64,000 nt of DNA from Polymyxa betae. Lineage: Eukaryota; Endomyxa; Phytomyxea; Plasmodiophorida; Plasmodiophoridae. Every line of letters begins with the position of its first letter. The first letter of the stretch is position 1. The notes below the pieces were generated by a model that saw only the letters and a list, made by a program, of their open reading frames with translations, was not told where the DNA came from and did not search any database. The stretch is taken from the NCBI GenBank assembly GCA_003693705.1, contig RBZT01000339.1, forward strand, positions 42,088 to 106,087, given 5' to 3'. The position numbers and the translations under genes are program-made. Of this stretch, positions 11,701 through 21,394 are shown in pieces.

Positions 11701-13549
11701 TCAATGGACTTTCGATATATTGTCATTAAAATCTTTGAAGTCGCAATTGTTCAAAGTCGTCCTCCTCTTGGCAATTGGCAAAATCTCTCGTCGTTGCTGG
11801 CCAATATACAACTGTCTCGGCCGACCAATCTTACAGTTAGGGTCGGCAATCATCTCCTTCCAATTAACGAACCAGCCGATGGTTCGAGCGACAGCAAACA
11901 GCACCGTGAACATGGATTTCGGGATTCCCATGGCACGTAACATTACACCAGAGTAGAAATCGACATTGGGAAATAGCTTCCTCTTAATAAAATAATCGTC
12001 TTCGAGGGCGACTTTCTCCAACTTCCTGGCCAACTCCAGAATCGGGTCCGTTTCAATTTTCAGCTCATCTAAAACAGCATGGCAGACCTCTTGCATAATT
12101 TTTGCTCTCGGATCATAGTTCTGGTAGACACGATGACCAAATCTAAAGAACGCGACAATTAGCGAAATACTTGACTGGATCTTCGAGTTACCCCATAAGG
12201 CGGAATGGATCAGATTTATCCTTTGCTTTGGTTATGTAGAATGGAATACGATCTGCCTAAAGCAGAAATTAGCCACATAGAGAATGATACAGAAGTTGGA
12301 CGAACAGTGGCGATTTCTTCCAACATCTCCAAAACAGCTTGGTTAGCGCCTCTGATAAGACCGTTACAATCAATATTGACGATTATTAAATGAACTGACC
12401 CATGAGCTGCTCCCCAAAGCGTGGTGATACCACTTGCAATGCAGGCGAATGGGTTGGCGTAGCTGGAGCCGGCAATTCGGACAGTCGACGTCGAAGCGTT
12501 TTGTTCGTGGTCGGCATGCAGAATGAGCCAGACTTCTAGGGCATGCGTTAATACTGGATTCAGTTCGTAGGGCTCCGATGGCACAGAAAACATCATGTTG
12601 AGAAGATTCTCTGCATAAGACAGGCTGGTCTTTGGATAGACGAACGGCTGCCCGACACTGTATTTGTACGCCATCGCCGCAATGGTTGGCATTTTAGCGA
12701 GGAGGCGGTATGCGGCGCTAAAGCGATTCAGAGGGTTGTGAACGTCGAGATAGTCGTGATAGAATGCAGATAGCGCCCCAACTACACCAACGCAAATCGC
12801 CATCGGCTGCAAACTGAATCAGTTCTGCTTGAAAGAAAATAAGTTGTCATACATGAGCGTCGCTCTTGAACCCCTGATAGAATTGTATAAGCTTCTCATG
12901 AACCATGGTATGCCTCTAATGCTTAGTTCAATGCAAGCAAATAAGAAGCCATGTAAGATGCACCTTTATCAGGTAAGTGTGAAGCTTCTTGGCCTTCTCA
13001 TCAGGGAGATCACCATACAAGAGTAAATACTAACAACCCTTAAGAAAAAGAGCGAACATTTCACAAGCAGCATACAGTGACATCCATAAAGTCGCATTTC
13101 TCAGCCAGTTCTCCAATATCATAGCCCTGAGATAGATGTTATTCAAGCCTCAAGTGTTGCATGCACAAACACGATAGCGAAGAAGCCCGTTAGGGCCATC
13201 AATGAACGTGATCGAAGATACGCCTATAAGCCATTCCTATCAGTGACGGTTTGCTCTCCATATAGGGTACAATACATGACGATGTTGACATAAACCCTGG
13301 GTCATGGGTAAAATAACCGGTCTGAGCATACAATCCTCGAATATCAATAACCGGCGGTCCTTCAGTTCCCCTTAAGATCGGCAGCTGGACCGACTTCCTG
13401 GCCAGCAGTTAGGGCACACGAATCGGTGTCTGAATGTTGGCGTACCCATCCGGGAGCGTCACGGTCGCGCATTCCCCAGATTCAGGTGCGGTCGCTTTCG
13501 CCTCTTCATCGCATTTGACGAACCTATCGGCTAGCGCACTATGGTCCAT
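11701..13549 (-). CDS. CS: Citrate synthase, type II (bacterial/peroxisomal-type)
   Basis: The enzyme condenses acetyl-CoA and oxaloacetate to citrate. Exons joined by 45-50-nt introns give, in order: [90 protein letters not shown], a catalytic stretch [47 protein letters not shown] and GRPRQLYIG. The active-site His residues and the final Asp region are all present. The type II features (IDIRGLY, GRPRQ) are those of proteobacterial and peroxisomal plant/protist enzymes. The start at 13549 leaves no mitochondrial presequence. No clear PTS1 (the C-terminus is SKVH) or PTS2 is visible, so the compartment is open. Confidence 0.95.
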
Positions 13550-14114
13550 AATCGGCTGCTTTACTCAGGAGGGTTTCTGAGCGAAAGATCTGCGGGGGCA
13601 CACTGAATCACGTGAGCAGTCCAGAAGCAGGCAGCTCTGAGTGCGATTAGGGTTTTGGTCAGTGAGAAGCCCAGATTGGTGAAAGGCGGCCTCTCAACCA
13701 GCAGTGAAGGTTTCCAGCTGACTGAGCTTCACCGAGAATCAAAAGAGGCGGTTGGAACTTTGTGCGGCCTCTCGCTTCCGATTCTCCATTCGTCTTCGTC
13801 ATGTCAACGGCGACCATCGCCCGAACGAATTGCAATTGTTGGCTGCGCTGGGACGTTTAGGCCACGCTGTAGTCTGTCGCCGTGGACGTCGTGACGGCAA
13901 TAAACTCAGATTAGGAACAGCTTGATTGAGAAATTGGAATGGTCAATGAGAGATCGTACACAGGAGCAGGAGTTTAGCAGTTAGACTGTTGCAAATAAAA
14001 CAATAGGCAAAATTGCAATTTTTGTTGTGTTTAATTTGCCTGGAGACGTGCGCAGATTCGTATCTATTTTCGCTTTCGTCTGGATTTGGAGAGCTTGCTG
14101 GTCCACATATTCCG
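13550..14114. other. Divergent intergenic region between citrate synthase and the rhodanese gene
   Basis: This is the shared upstream region of two genes that point away from each other. It holds a TTAGGGTTT motif at 13647-13655, about 100 nt upstream of the citrate synthase start. An open frame of about 66 codons (roughly 13726-13925, plus strand) reads as Arg-rich sequence ending GRRDGNKLRLGTA. It has no Met in frame and no recognised family, so it may be the last exon of a small gene or chance. Nothing else is recognised. Confidence 0.4.
13647..13655 (-). promoter_or_regulatory. Telo-box-like motif AAACCCTAA upstream of citrate synthase
   Basis: The minus strand reads AAACCCTAA about 100 nt before the citrate synthase start codon. 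The same motif recurs upstream of PEX22, the kinesin and the DNA glycosylase. In plants this motif (telo-box) is a promoter element of translation and cell-cycle genes. A role here is inferred only from position. Confidence 0.35.
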
Positions 14115-14671
14115 ATGTTGGATATGATTGAGATTTCTGCTGGCGAGCTGGTAGAAAGACTTCTAACTGCACCAGAGACAGTTGCAGTAGTCGACGTTCG
14201 CGATAGTGTTGGATGGGAACCTCGTCTATAATAATATTCATTAACGATATTTGATAGGATAGGAGAGGTGGCCATATCAAGGTAAAGCTGATCAATCTGA
14301 AGTAAGAATGTGAATGGGATTGTCAGGGCTCCATATCAGCTCCATCATCGTCACTGGCAGGGCCACGTCTTGCTGAGCTGATTGAGCAGCTGTCCGCTAC
14401 CGAGCTGGTCGTCTTCCATTGTATGAAGTCGCAGATCAGAGGACCCAAATCCATGCAATTGTTCGCTCGAGTCGCCAGCCAGAGTGGCGCCAAAATCCAA
14501 TGTGCTTTGCTGACATTCGGTTTTGAAGAATTTATTCGGGTTGCTTGGAAACATGAGAAAGTATGGTTTTCAGCGTCGTTTTTATCCAACAATTTGACAT
14601 GAGATTTTCAGGCTGATCTGCTTCTTGAAGCAGTTGATCCGTATGTATGGCCGCCATTTCTTCTAAACTAA
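14115..14671 (+). CDS. Rhodanese-like phosphatase of the Cdc25/Acr2 type
   Basis: Small rhodanese-fold enzymes of this type act as protein tyrosine phosphatases or arsenate reductases. The start MLDMIEISAGELVERLL leads to VAVVDVRD. A 63-nt intron then joins SGHIKGSISAPSSSLAG, giving the classic DVRDSGHIKG entry. The active loop is VVFHCMKSQIRGPKSMQLF, a full HCx5R signature with Cys and Arg, in the longer Cdc25/Acr2 form rather than the six-residue loop of sulfurtransferases. A final 51-nt intron joins KHEK to ADLLLEAVDPYVWPPFLLN and the stop at 14669-14671. The protein is about 130 residues, the usual length for this family. The next in-frame Met at 14124 is an alternative start. Confidence 0.85.
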
Positions 14672-14780
14672 GCACCTGCCTTCTTGCAATTCGACAATGT
14701 CGTGCAACCGCTCTCTTGTTAACCCTTGCAACGATCATTACGCTGATCTTCGATTAGATTATCGTCAGTTTTCACGAACC

Positions 14781-14807
14781 GGGTTTAGGGTTTTAGGGTT
14801 AGGGTTT
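14781..14807 (+). repeat. Short interstitial telomere-like repeat
   Basis: The stretch is four units of a mixed TTTAGGG / TTTTAGGG / TTAGGG type in a row. It lies in the 200-bp gap between the rhodanese gene and PEX22, about 60-90 nt before the PEX22 start. It is too short to be a telomere scar with certainty and may act as a promoter element (telo-box). Confidence 0.7.
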
Positions 14808-14868
14808 GTGACTGCAACGAAGCTGAGCTGTTGCCTGCTTAATACGGCATAGTCTATTTGTATCTGGA

Positions 14869-15524
14869 ATGGTATCACCAATCTGGATATGGTGGGTTAG
14901 ATTGCCCCGGCAGATATCTGCCTATTACCAGGCTATCTTCACGATCTCTGTCGTCATCCTATCGCTCGTGTTCTACCGATGGCACAGGCGAGGACCTTCA
15001 TCTGGTGTCGTACAGCGATCGCCGCCCACTGAATCCTCAACAGCAAAAACTTCGTCATCGTGGATATCATCGCTTCGCGATGACCGCGAAGCGATCTGTT
15101 GCATCACCTTCGATCTTCTTGAAAGAGAGGAGCAACAATGGATTGTCGAGCTGGCCCGCTCTTGTCGCTTAATTGTAATTGCTCGCGATACTGTCGCGAA
15201 ACATTCGTGGGATGTCGTAAAGCAGCTTGGTTTGGATCAGCTCGTTCCAGGTCATCGTTTGCTGCTTTGTCAGACGACCTCGGGGGTTTACAGCATAGTT
15301 AGGCAAATCGATCCCCGGTTATTTATAGCTGGTATGGGGTCACAGATTCTGCTGTGAAAACTGATATGGACGTAATCACAGGAGAAGATGATCTCGAGGC
15401 TTTGAGACGTCTAGAGCCGTTCTTAGCGGGATCGATTCTGATCTCACCGCATGATCGGTCACATATTTGGGGTGGAACTATACGATCAACATTGAAGGAG
15501 GCTCTATGCAGTTTGGTTAAATGA
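14869..15524 (+). CDS. PEX22: PEX22-like peroxisomal membrane peroxin
   Basis: PEX22 anchors the ubiquitin-conjugating enzyme PEX4 on the peroxisome surface for recycling of the PTS1 receptor. The protein has one N-terminal membrane helix (AIFTISVVILSLVFYRW), a Ser-rich spacer, and a Rossmann-like cytosolic domain with EAICCITFDLL, RLIVIARDTVAK, LDQLVPGHRLLLCQTTSG and YSIVRQIDPRLFI. This follows the plant PEX22 pattern (LVxxHKVLFCSTxxGRxxFVRQLEPxxHI). A 50-nt intron joins LFIAG to EDDLEALRRLEPFLAGSI, ending at 15522-15524. The match was made by memory of the family pattern, and PEX22 is poorly conserved, so a profile search is the test. Confidence 0.7.
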
Positions 15525-15544
15525 TATAGAATATATCTGTCCTA

Positions 15545-15960
15545 CATCGTGACCTTCCGCTTCATTTGTTAGTTTAATAAATCAGAACAGAATGGACGAA
15601 GGTTAGACAGGTTTCTATCAATAACCTCTTAAAACACGTTGTGGCGCCAGTCCATCGTTAACCTTATGGCAGTCATAAACGAGAAGGATGAGATCGATCT
15701 ATATGAGCACCTGGTCTTCCTAACGCCAGAGATCGCCTTGTGCCGAACGTGATAGCGACGCCAGTTGACTTCGTTCAGCACACTACACGGTTCCCATTCC
15801 TCCTTTCAGACTATCATTCTATTCATTGGAGAATTTCCAGGAGTACAACTTGTATCTTGAACTTGGTTCAGGCAGGCGGCTGGCAAACGATAGAACCCTT
15901 CGCTAGTCGTTATTCTCATCTGCTGTCGTGTTCCTGTCGTGACACCGGCTGTATAAACGG
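15545..15960 (-). pseudogene. Decayed partial copy of the neighbouring SDR gene
   Basis: Several short blocks here match the 3' half of the SDR gene at 16740-17090 in the same order. TAAATCAGAACAGAATGGAC (15578 on) matches 16763 on. GAAGGATGAGAT followed by CTATATGAGCACC (15685-15710) matches 16947-16974. GGCAAACGATAGAA (15882 on) matches the IVCPPSV-coding stretch near 17075. The copy has many substitutions, indels and stops and no usable frame. It looks like an old tandem duplication. Confidence 0.65.
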
Positions 15961-16073
15961 GTTCAGATCGCTAATAATCTGCCATTCTTAGAACGATTAC
16001 TTAATCTCACCAGTATTCGTCCACGATCCATTTCATCTTCGGCCTTGGCTATGGTTTTAGGTGCTTGATTACA

Positions 16074-16466
16074 TCAGGCCTGTCGCGTTCTTCGTTCACG
16101 TACCAATGACATGTCTGAAAGGTTCTCATAAAAGTTGTCGCTTCCCTTGACGTTAATGCACTCGCATGCCACTTCGAACAGGACGACGTGGCTCCCATAG
16201 AAGTCTGCAAGGGTATCACAATTGAGGGTTTTAAACAGCTTGCAGACATCGATGAGTCGCCAATCCGCCTTTGATTTTCTGAGCTGCAATTTGTCGTTTG
16301 AATAGTATTGAATGGTCAACTCCAGCACATGAAGTGATATCCGGGGAACTCTTGAGCCTCTGCATCCGATCGTGATTCTTGCGCTAGGCTCGAGTACAAC
16401 GGAAAGGCGTGGCGATCCAAACAAAGCACTTGGCGACTCTTTCGGCTCTAGAGGCGATACTCCCAA
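16074..16466 (-). CDS. Unrecognised protein, C-terminal part
   Basis: An open frame of about 150 codons ends at 16074. It reads VSPLEPKESPSALFGSPRLS, then LHVLELTIQYYSNDKLQLRK, DWRLIDVCKLFKTLNCDTLA and FYGSHVVLFEVACECINV. The mix of beta-like and helical segments and the lack of low complexity suggest real coding sequence. It runs up to about 16520 without an in-frame Met, so earlier exons are missing. One candidate is the stretch near 16520-16625 reading PIMSLLSPNGSNHDDALLQP. No family was recognised. Confidence 0.4.
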   Translation of the reverse strand: MGVSPLEPKESPSALFGSPRLSVVLEPSARITIGCRGSRVPRISLHVLELTIQYYSNDKLQLRKSKADWRLIDVCKLFKTLNCDTLADFYGSHVVLFEVACECINVKGSDNFYENLSDMSLVRERRTRQA

Positions 16467-16832
16467 CCATATTGAACCACCAGCTCCTCGATAAATGGAA
16501 CAGTAGACTACTCTAGCGGTTGAAGTAGGGCGTCATCATGATTGGAGCCGTTTGGAGAGAGCAGCGACATAATGGGCACAGAATTTTGGAATCCAGCGCA
16601 TTCTACTTCTGAAGATAGTGAGCGTGCTCATTTCTCATTGCTTATATTCCTGTCAATGCTGTATGTACGTAGGTAGGTTCATAATTGATGGGATGTGCAT
16701 TCTGTTGAACAATATGTAGAATGAGCTCATCTTACAACTTGGCTTTTCGCTTGATCTGTTGGTCGACTAAATCAGGACAGAATGGGCGAAGGTAGACACC
16801 CAGGTAAACATTCAGCGGGAAATACACTTTCC

Positions 16833-17921
16833 TCAACCGTCTATCAGCTGCATCGACAATCGCCTAAAAATCTTTATTGCATTCAAAGCTCTGTATACAG
16901 CACCAACCTTAGCACATTCATATGCTGATATGGCATCGGGATTCGACGAAGGATGAGATAATTCTATATGAGCACCTTCGTCTTTCAAACTGTGATTGTT
17001 CAATGAGCGATCAATAGGGATTACATCAACCTTTATTGGATACCAGTTCTTTCTAAAATTTGTACAGACAGATGGCGGGCAAACAATACAAATGTCAAGG
17101 CGATCGTCATCATCTAATTCGGATCTTAACGATTCGAAAAAGCCTGTCACTGCAAAGCGAGAGGCACAAAGTGCAGTTCGATATGGAAGTCCTAAATCGG
17201 TTCAGAATATCATAGCGTTCTTGACACGTTGAAATTTCACCGAGTTCGCCAGCAAGAGATGAGACAACCACAACCTGGCCACGAGACCCATCCGAATGGC
17301 GTACTAGATTCTGAAATGCCGCCTTCATCAAGTGTAAATACCCGAAAAAGTTGACGTTCATCAGGTCGTGATAGATCGCATCGCTTGTATTAACCCGGAA
17401 CGAATGATGGCAGCCAACTCCAGCACATAATACCTAAATCATATTTCGAAGAGATAATAATGACCATGTCTAGAAACATACAACAATATCAATTCTACCG
17501 AATGTCTCCATAGTTTTTGCTATCAAATCATTGCATTGACTCTCGCTGGTAATATCACATGGTATAACAGCAACCTCACTCCCGAACGCTTTGCAGTTCC
17601 TCCCGGTCTCTTCGAGTTCCTGAACCCTTCTTCCTGTAAGAACCAATCTAAGAGCAAGGCCTCAGTTTTATCGACCCGGACAGCAAGCACCAACCTGCAG
17701 CGGCGAGGGGCATAAACTAAAGCGATTTGTTTACCAATGCCTGAGCTTGCACCGCTGACTATTATAACACAATTATCTAAACTTCAGACTGAATAGTCCA
17801 TAATGTTGAGGTCAGAGCCAAAGCTCCAGAGCCAGATATTCCAGCAAGCATCATTACCTGTCCAATTCTTGGGGCGGCCACAAGGAAACAGAGCCTTTAC
17901 ATGAGGGACTCGTGTCGTCAT
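16833..17921 (-). CDS. Short-chain dehydrogenase/reductase (DHRS7-like) with altered catalytic residues
   Basis: The exons splice cleanly from a Met at 17921: MTTRVPHVKALF, then NCVIIVSGASSGIGKQIALV (cofactor motif), then RLVLTGRRVQELEETGR, CDITSESQC, GRIDIVVLCAGVG, MNVNFFGYLHL and GQVVVVSSLAGELG. These are typical of classical SDRs of the membrane-linked DHRS7/11-beta-HSD type. The next exon reads PYRTALCASRFAVTGFFES, where the family has PFRSAYAASKHA. The catalytic Tyr and Lys of YxxxK are therefore Leu and Arg, while the active-site Ser is kept. The first intron is 78 nt, the others 45-50 nt. The frame is intact to the stop at 16833, so this is a preserved gene, perhaps a pseudoenzyme. The substrate is unknown. 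Confidence 0.85.
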
Positions 17922-18129
17922 AGCCTTGCCTACCTTTATGAACAGACAAAATGTAAAGGACAAGAGTCGTATGTTGGTTTTATTATGACAGTGAAGATCA
18001 AATGGAGAGGCGTGAACTTAAGCGAGTAGGAACTACACATGACATGACTGTTGCTATAATAGATTCCTAAAGCCGCCTATGACAAGACAACCGATCTTTA
18101 TTTCACAACCCGTTTTACACAGAGAGATT

Positions 18130-19454
18130 TTACACAGAGAAAATTTTGCCTAACGCCGATCGTCTCAAGCTCAAATCTGATTCCAAGAAGCCAGAGTTAC
18201 TCGGCATCTGGAATGAAATTTGAGGAACGCCAACACAAACTGTGCTGTCGACAAGAGCTTCACCGTCCTGAGCTGGTTTCAATAGATTATCGTTAGATTC
18301 CTGCTACGAACCAAAATCTCCAGGTTTTCTCCAACAACGCAATGCTGGCCTACTTCTGCTCCGGCAGATAACGAAGCACGAGCTCGGATATAGCTATTAG
18401 ACCCAATAGAGCAGGCAACAATAGCGCCGGTTTCAATCAAAGAGTTGCTCCCGATAGTGATGGAGTTCCTATAAAGCTGTCAACTTACATTTTCATTGAT
18501 TATAAAGCCTACCTATCAGACTTAATCAAAGCGTTTTCTTGAACAATGACTCCGTCTTGCAGAAATATTGGTGCTATTGTACCGTCTATGATACAACCTG
18601 GATGTAGAAAACACTCTTCGCCAATCTGGACATCGCCGATAACCTGGGCGTCCTCATGTATATAGCCCATAATTTGGAATGGGAATCAGAAAGCACCACG
18701 GGAGACGCAAGCCGCAACCTTAGCTGTTGACAGCTTTATGCATTAGTACTTGCACTTGGAGGGCAAAGACAGAAGGCGATATTTCATTTGAATCGAGCTT
18801 TAAAACATCACGCATGAGACTGGTAAGTTCATCTGGTGAGCGTCAACAAATTCTGGCATCGACCAGGCGATTTGGGAAGGTGTTGCAAAAGCTGATAAGT
18901 TTTCAGGACCTAAACGACATTGCTCGTGATCGCCTTGGCCTCTTTCCCTTGAAGTGTTTATGTTGTCAGTAGCTGATGGTTGTTCAAGATCCAAACGGGA
19001 TTGCTCGTAAACCTCTTGGCTTCTCTCTCCAGAAGAGTTTGGAATGTTAGCTAGTTGAACCGCAGGACTTGTTTCAGCAGCACTTTCATCTTTGTCTTTG
19101 CCAACAGATCCGGTACAATGTGGAAAGAGGTTTAATCCTGCAGGTTCATTGCAGGGCATGCTCACAGAAGCATCTAGTGATTTTTGTGGACATCCTCCAG
19201 AATAACCGATTTGCTCAATCTTGTCAGATGGACCTTCCCTGTGTGCTACGTCTTGACTTAAAATTGGTTCAAACCGGGTCAAATCTCCAGCTTCAACAAA
19301 AAATTTCGAATAAATCATGACCCCATCGTCATTCACTAAAACACGCTAAATCAAACCGTAACTTGCATAATTACTCCCTACGATGCGGCAGGACGACAAT
19401 TTCACCTTGGCGACCTCGGCTCGATGACAATCGCTGGGACAGAACCTCAGGCAT
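18130..19454 (-). CDS. DCTN6: Dynactin subunit 6 (p27) with a long N-terminal extension
   Basis: DCTN6 is a left-handed beta-helix protein of the pointed-end complex of dynactin, which links dynein to cargo. The C-terminal half shows hexapeptide repeats: DAQVIGDVQIGEECFLHPGC, LQDGVIVQENALIKS, ITIGSNSLIETGAIVACSIG and AGAEVGQHCVVGENLEI, matching DCTN6 (MIIGTNNVFEVG, IIGACCNL). It ends at 18130-18132. Before this, the spliced frame adds about 190 residues of acidic, Ser/Glu-rich sequence starting MPEVLSQRLSSSRGRQGEIV, with two similar short blocks (GERSQEVYEQSRLDLEQPSA and RERGQGDHEQCRLGPENLSA). A good branch site TACTAAT precedes one acceptor. Normal DCTN6 is about 190 residues in all, so the extension is unusual or a misjoined gene. 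Confidence 0.7.
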
Positions 19455-19592
19455 ATCGTTATGGATGAAAATGAATCCAAAACTCCTCTCTCGTCCTTTA
19501 CAGTGATATTGCGTTACCACAAATATGGCCTCTGTAGATGACAGACAATCATGCTTGAGCGGGTAATGAAGTCAGGAGAATTTCCCTATAGA

Positions 19593-19674
19593 GGGCTCAT
19601 TGAGCTCTAAGAATAATGTTACGTCTCATAAAGGGCCTCATCGAGCTCTAAGAAGTAATGTTACATGTCATAAA
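19593..19674 (+). repeat. Tandem duplication of about 41 bp upstream of TAF6
   Basis: Two adjacent copies (19593-19632 and 19633-19674) share the order GAGCTCTAAGAA, then TAATGTTAC, then CATAAA. They sit 56-137 nt before the TAF6 start. The core TAATGTTACAT recurs at 32886-32896 before the NEK gene. This suggests duplicated promoter elements. Confidence 0.6.
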
Positions 19675-19729
19675 GGGTGACCAGCATATGTATGTGCGCA
19701 ATTGATCGTCGAACTCGTTTATAATCGGA

Positions 19730-21109
19730 ATGGCCAGCAATGAGGCGGCTTCCATGAATGGTGCGATCAGCAATCACGTGACCGCATCGAATGGCATTGA
19801 TGGATCCATAATCCGAGCCGAGTCGGTCCGGGCGATCTGCGACCAATTCGCAGCTAATGATCAGAACACGCCGCTTCTCGATTTATCGCTCTGCGAGGCT
19901 GTTGCTGCTGAGGTTGAATACCGAATACGACAAATCGCTCAAGATGCATTGAAATTTATGTCTGCTTCTTGTCGAACCCGTATGACATGTGCTGATATCG
20001 ACAGCGCGTTGCGATTACGAAATGTCCCTGCATTATACGGGTTCCGAAATTCCTCATCGTCCACTTTCTGTTCTGTGGCTGGCTACGACGATCTTTTTTT
20101 TGTCAATGATCCCGTTTTGTCGCTTTCAAATATTCTGACGGCCCCTCTGCCTGCTGCCCCGGCAGATTCCACATTCTCGGTTCATTGGCTCGCTGTGCAG
20201 GGTATCCAGCCTTGCATTCCACAGAATCCAGCACCAATCCTGGCAGCCCCGCCAATTCACGAAAAGGATGATAAGAGTGCCCCTTCAACTGTTGTGAGGC
20301 CACCTGTCCGACATGTTCTATCCAAAGAACAACAGATGTATTACGACCAAGTAACATTGGGCATTCGAAGCGGAGACGAGTCGCTCGAACGAGCAGTATT
20401 GCAATCAGTGTCCAGGGATCCAGGATTGCATCAACTGCTTCCTTACTTAGTCCAGTTTGTTGCTGACCAAGTGAATGCCCATCTGCGTGATTTGCCTCAG
20501 CTTTGGTCAGTGATGCGTCTGGCTCAAGCTCTCATCTACAGCCCGCACCTTCGTATCGAGCCATATCTCCATCAAATCATGCCACCAATATTAACTTGTT
20601 TGGTCGGACGACACCTTTGCTATGATTGCACCCAGGATCATTGGGCGCTCCGAGATTATGCTGCTGGTCTGGTAGCGTATATTTGTAGGAAGTTTGGGTC
20701 GTCATATCAAACATTACAACCTAGAGTTAGCAAGACATTAGCCAAGGCTTTCTTGGATCCCGATCGTCCGCTGACTACACATTATGGTGCCATTCAGGGC
20801 TTGCAAGCTTTGGGCGACAATGTCTCTGGCTTGCTGATTTTGCCCTATGCGCGCCTCTTCTATAAAATGCTGCAACCAGAGCTGTTGAATGCAGCTAATC
20901 CTGGAAGACGACTTGAGGCTGAATATTGCCAAGGAGCTTTATTGCGAGCTTGTGGAACGTATGTTCGTAGTCAGATCATGTCCGAATCTGAATTGTTTAT
21001 TGGGATCACGGCCATGTCCACTCTGGACGATCTTGAAGACCTGTTTGGGGAAGCTCTACATCCTTTTCTGTTGAGCAGAGAGGATTTTTTTGTCACTGCA
21101 CATATTTAA
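19730..21109 (+). CDS. TAF6: TAF6, TFIID/SAGA histone-fold subunit
   Basis: TAF6 pairs with TAF9 through a histone fold in TFIID and SAGA and helps load RNA polymerase II. The gene has no intron, unlike its neighbours. The N-terminal histone fold (residues about 25-100) reads IIRAESVRAICDQFA, EAVAAEVEYRIRQIAQDALK and RMTCADIDSALRLRNV, followed by PALYGF. The C-terminal HEAT-like domain carries LSKEQQMYYDQVTLGI, LLPYLVQFVADQV, QALIYSPHLRIEPYLHQIMP, RDYAAGLVAYICRKFGSSY and THYGAIQGLQALG, all standard TAF6. The length of 459 residues fits the family. A duplicated motif lies just upstream. Confidence 0.97.
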   Translation: MASNEAASMNGAISNHVTASNGIDGSIIRAESVRAICDQFAANDQNTPLLDLSLCEAVAAEVEYRIRQIAQDALKFMSASCRTRMTCADIDSALRLRNVPALYGFRNSSSSTFCSVAGYDDLFFVNDPVLSLSNILTAPLPAAPADSTFSVHWLAVQGIQPCIPQNPAPILAAPPIHEKDDKSAPSTVVRPPVRHVLSKEQQMYYDQVTLGIRSGDESLERAVLQSVSRDPGLHQLLPYLVQFVADQVNAHLRDLPQLWSVMRLAQALIYSPHLRIEPYLHQIMPPILTCLVGRHLCYDCTQDHWALRDYAAGLVAYICRKFGSSYQTLQPRVSKTLAKAFLDPDRPLTTHYGAIQGLQALGDNVSGLLILPYARLFYKMLQPELLNAANPGRRLEAEYCQGALLRACGTYVRSQIMSESELFIGITAMSTLDDLEDLFGEALHPFLLSREDFFVTAHI

Positions 21110-21394
21110 ATTGACATTGAGTAAATTAATTTCTAAATTTATGTTAAGACGACTTTAGAACTGTACTTTAGCTTCAAACAAGTCGTATCTAACTTCACTT
21201 GCAAATTCCTCAAATCCGGCATGCGGAACAGTTCAAAAAGCCACCCTTTTGACAACTAAACAACGTCAGCACATTTCTTAGCACTTATCCATTTTTCTCA
21301 CTTGCTGTGGCGTGATTTCGTGTAGATATTTTGCAAATGAGGGATTCTGGTTTGAGTGAACTCTGATAATTAAAAAGATGACCATGCGCACGAA

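Noticed and set aside
11701-13549. Peroxisomal targeting of citrate synthase
   Set aside because: Neither a PTS1 at the C-terminus (SKVH) nor a PTS2 near the start is visible, so location was left open.
14781-14807. A chromosome-fusion scar from the telomere-like repeat
   Set aside because: Only four short mixed units are present, and similar units occur before other genes, so a promoter role is simpler.
16833-17921. Calling the SDR a pseudogene because of its changed active site
   Set aside because: All exons join in frame from a Met to a stop with normal splice sites, so it reads as a preserved gene.
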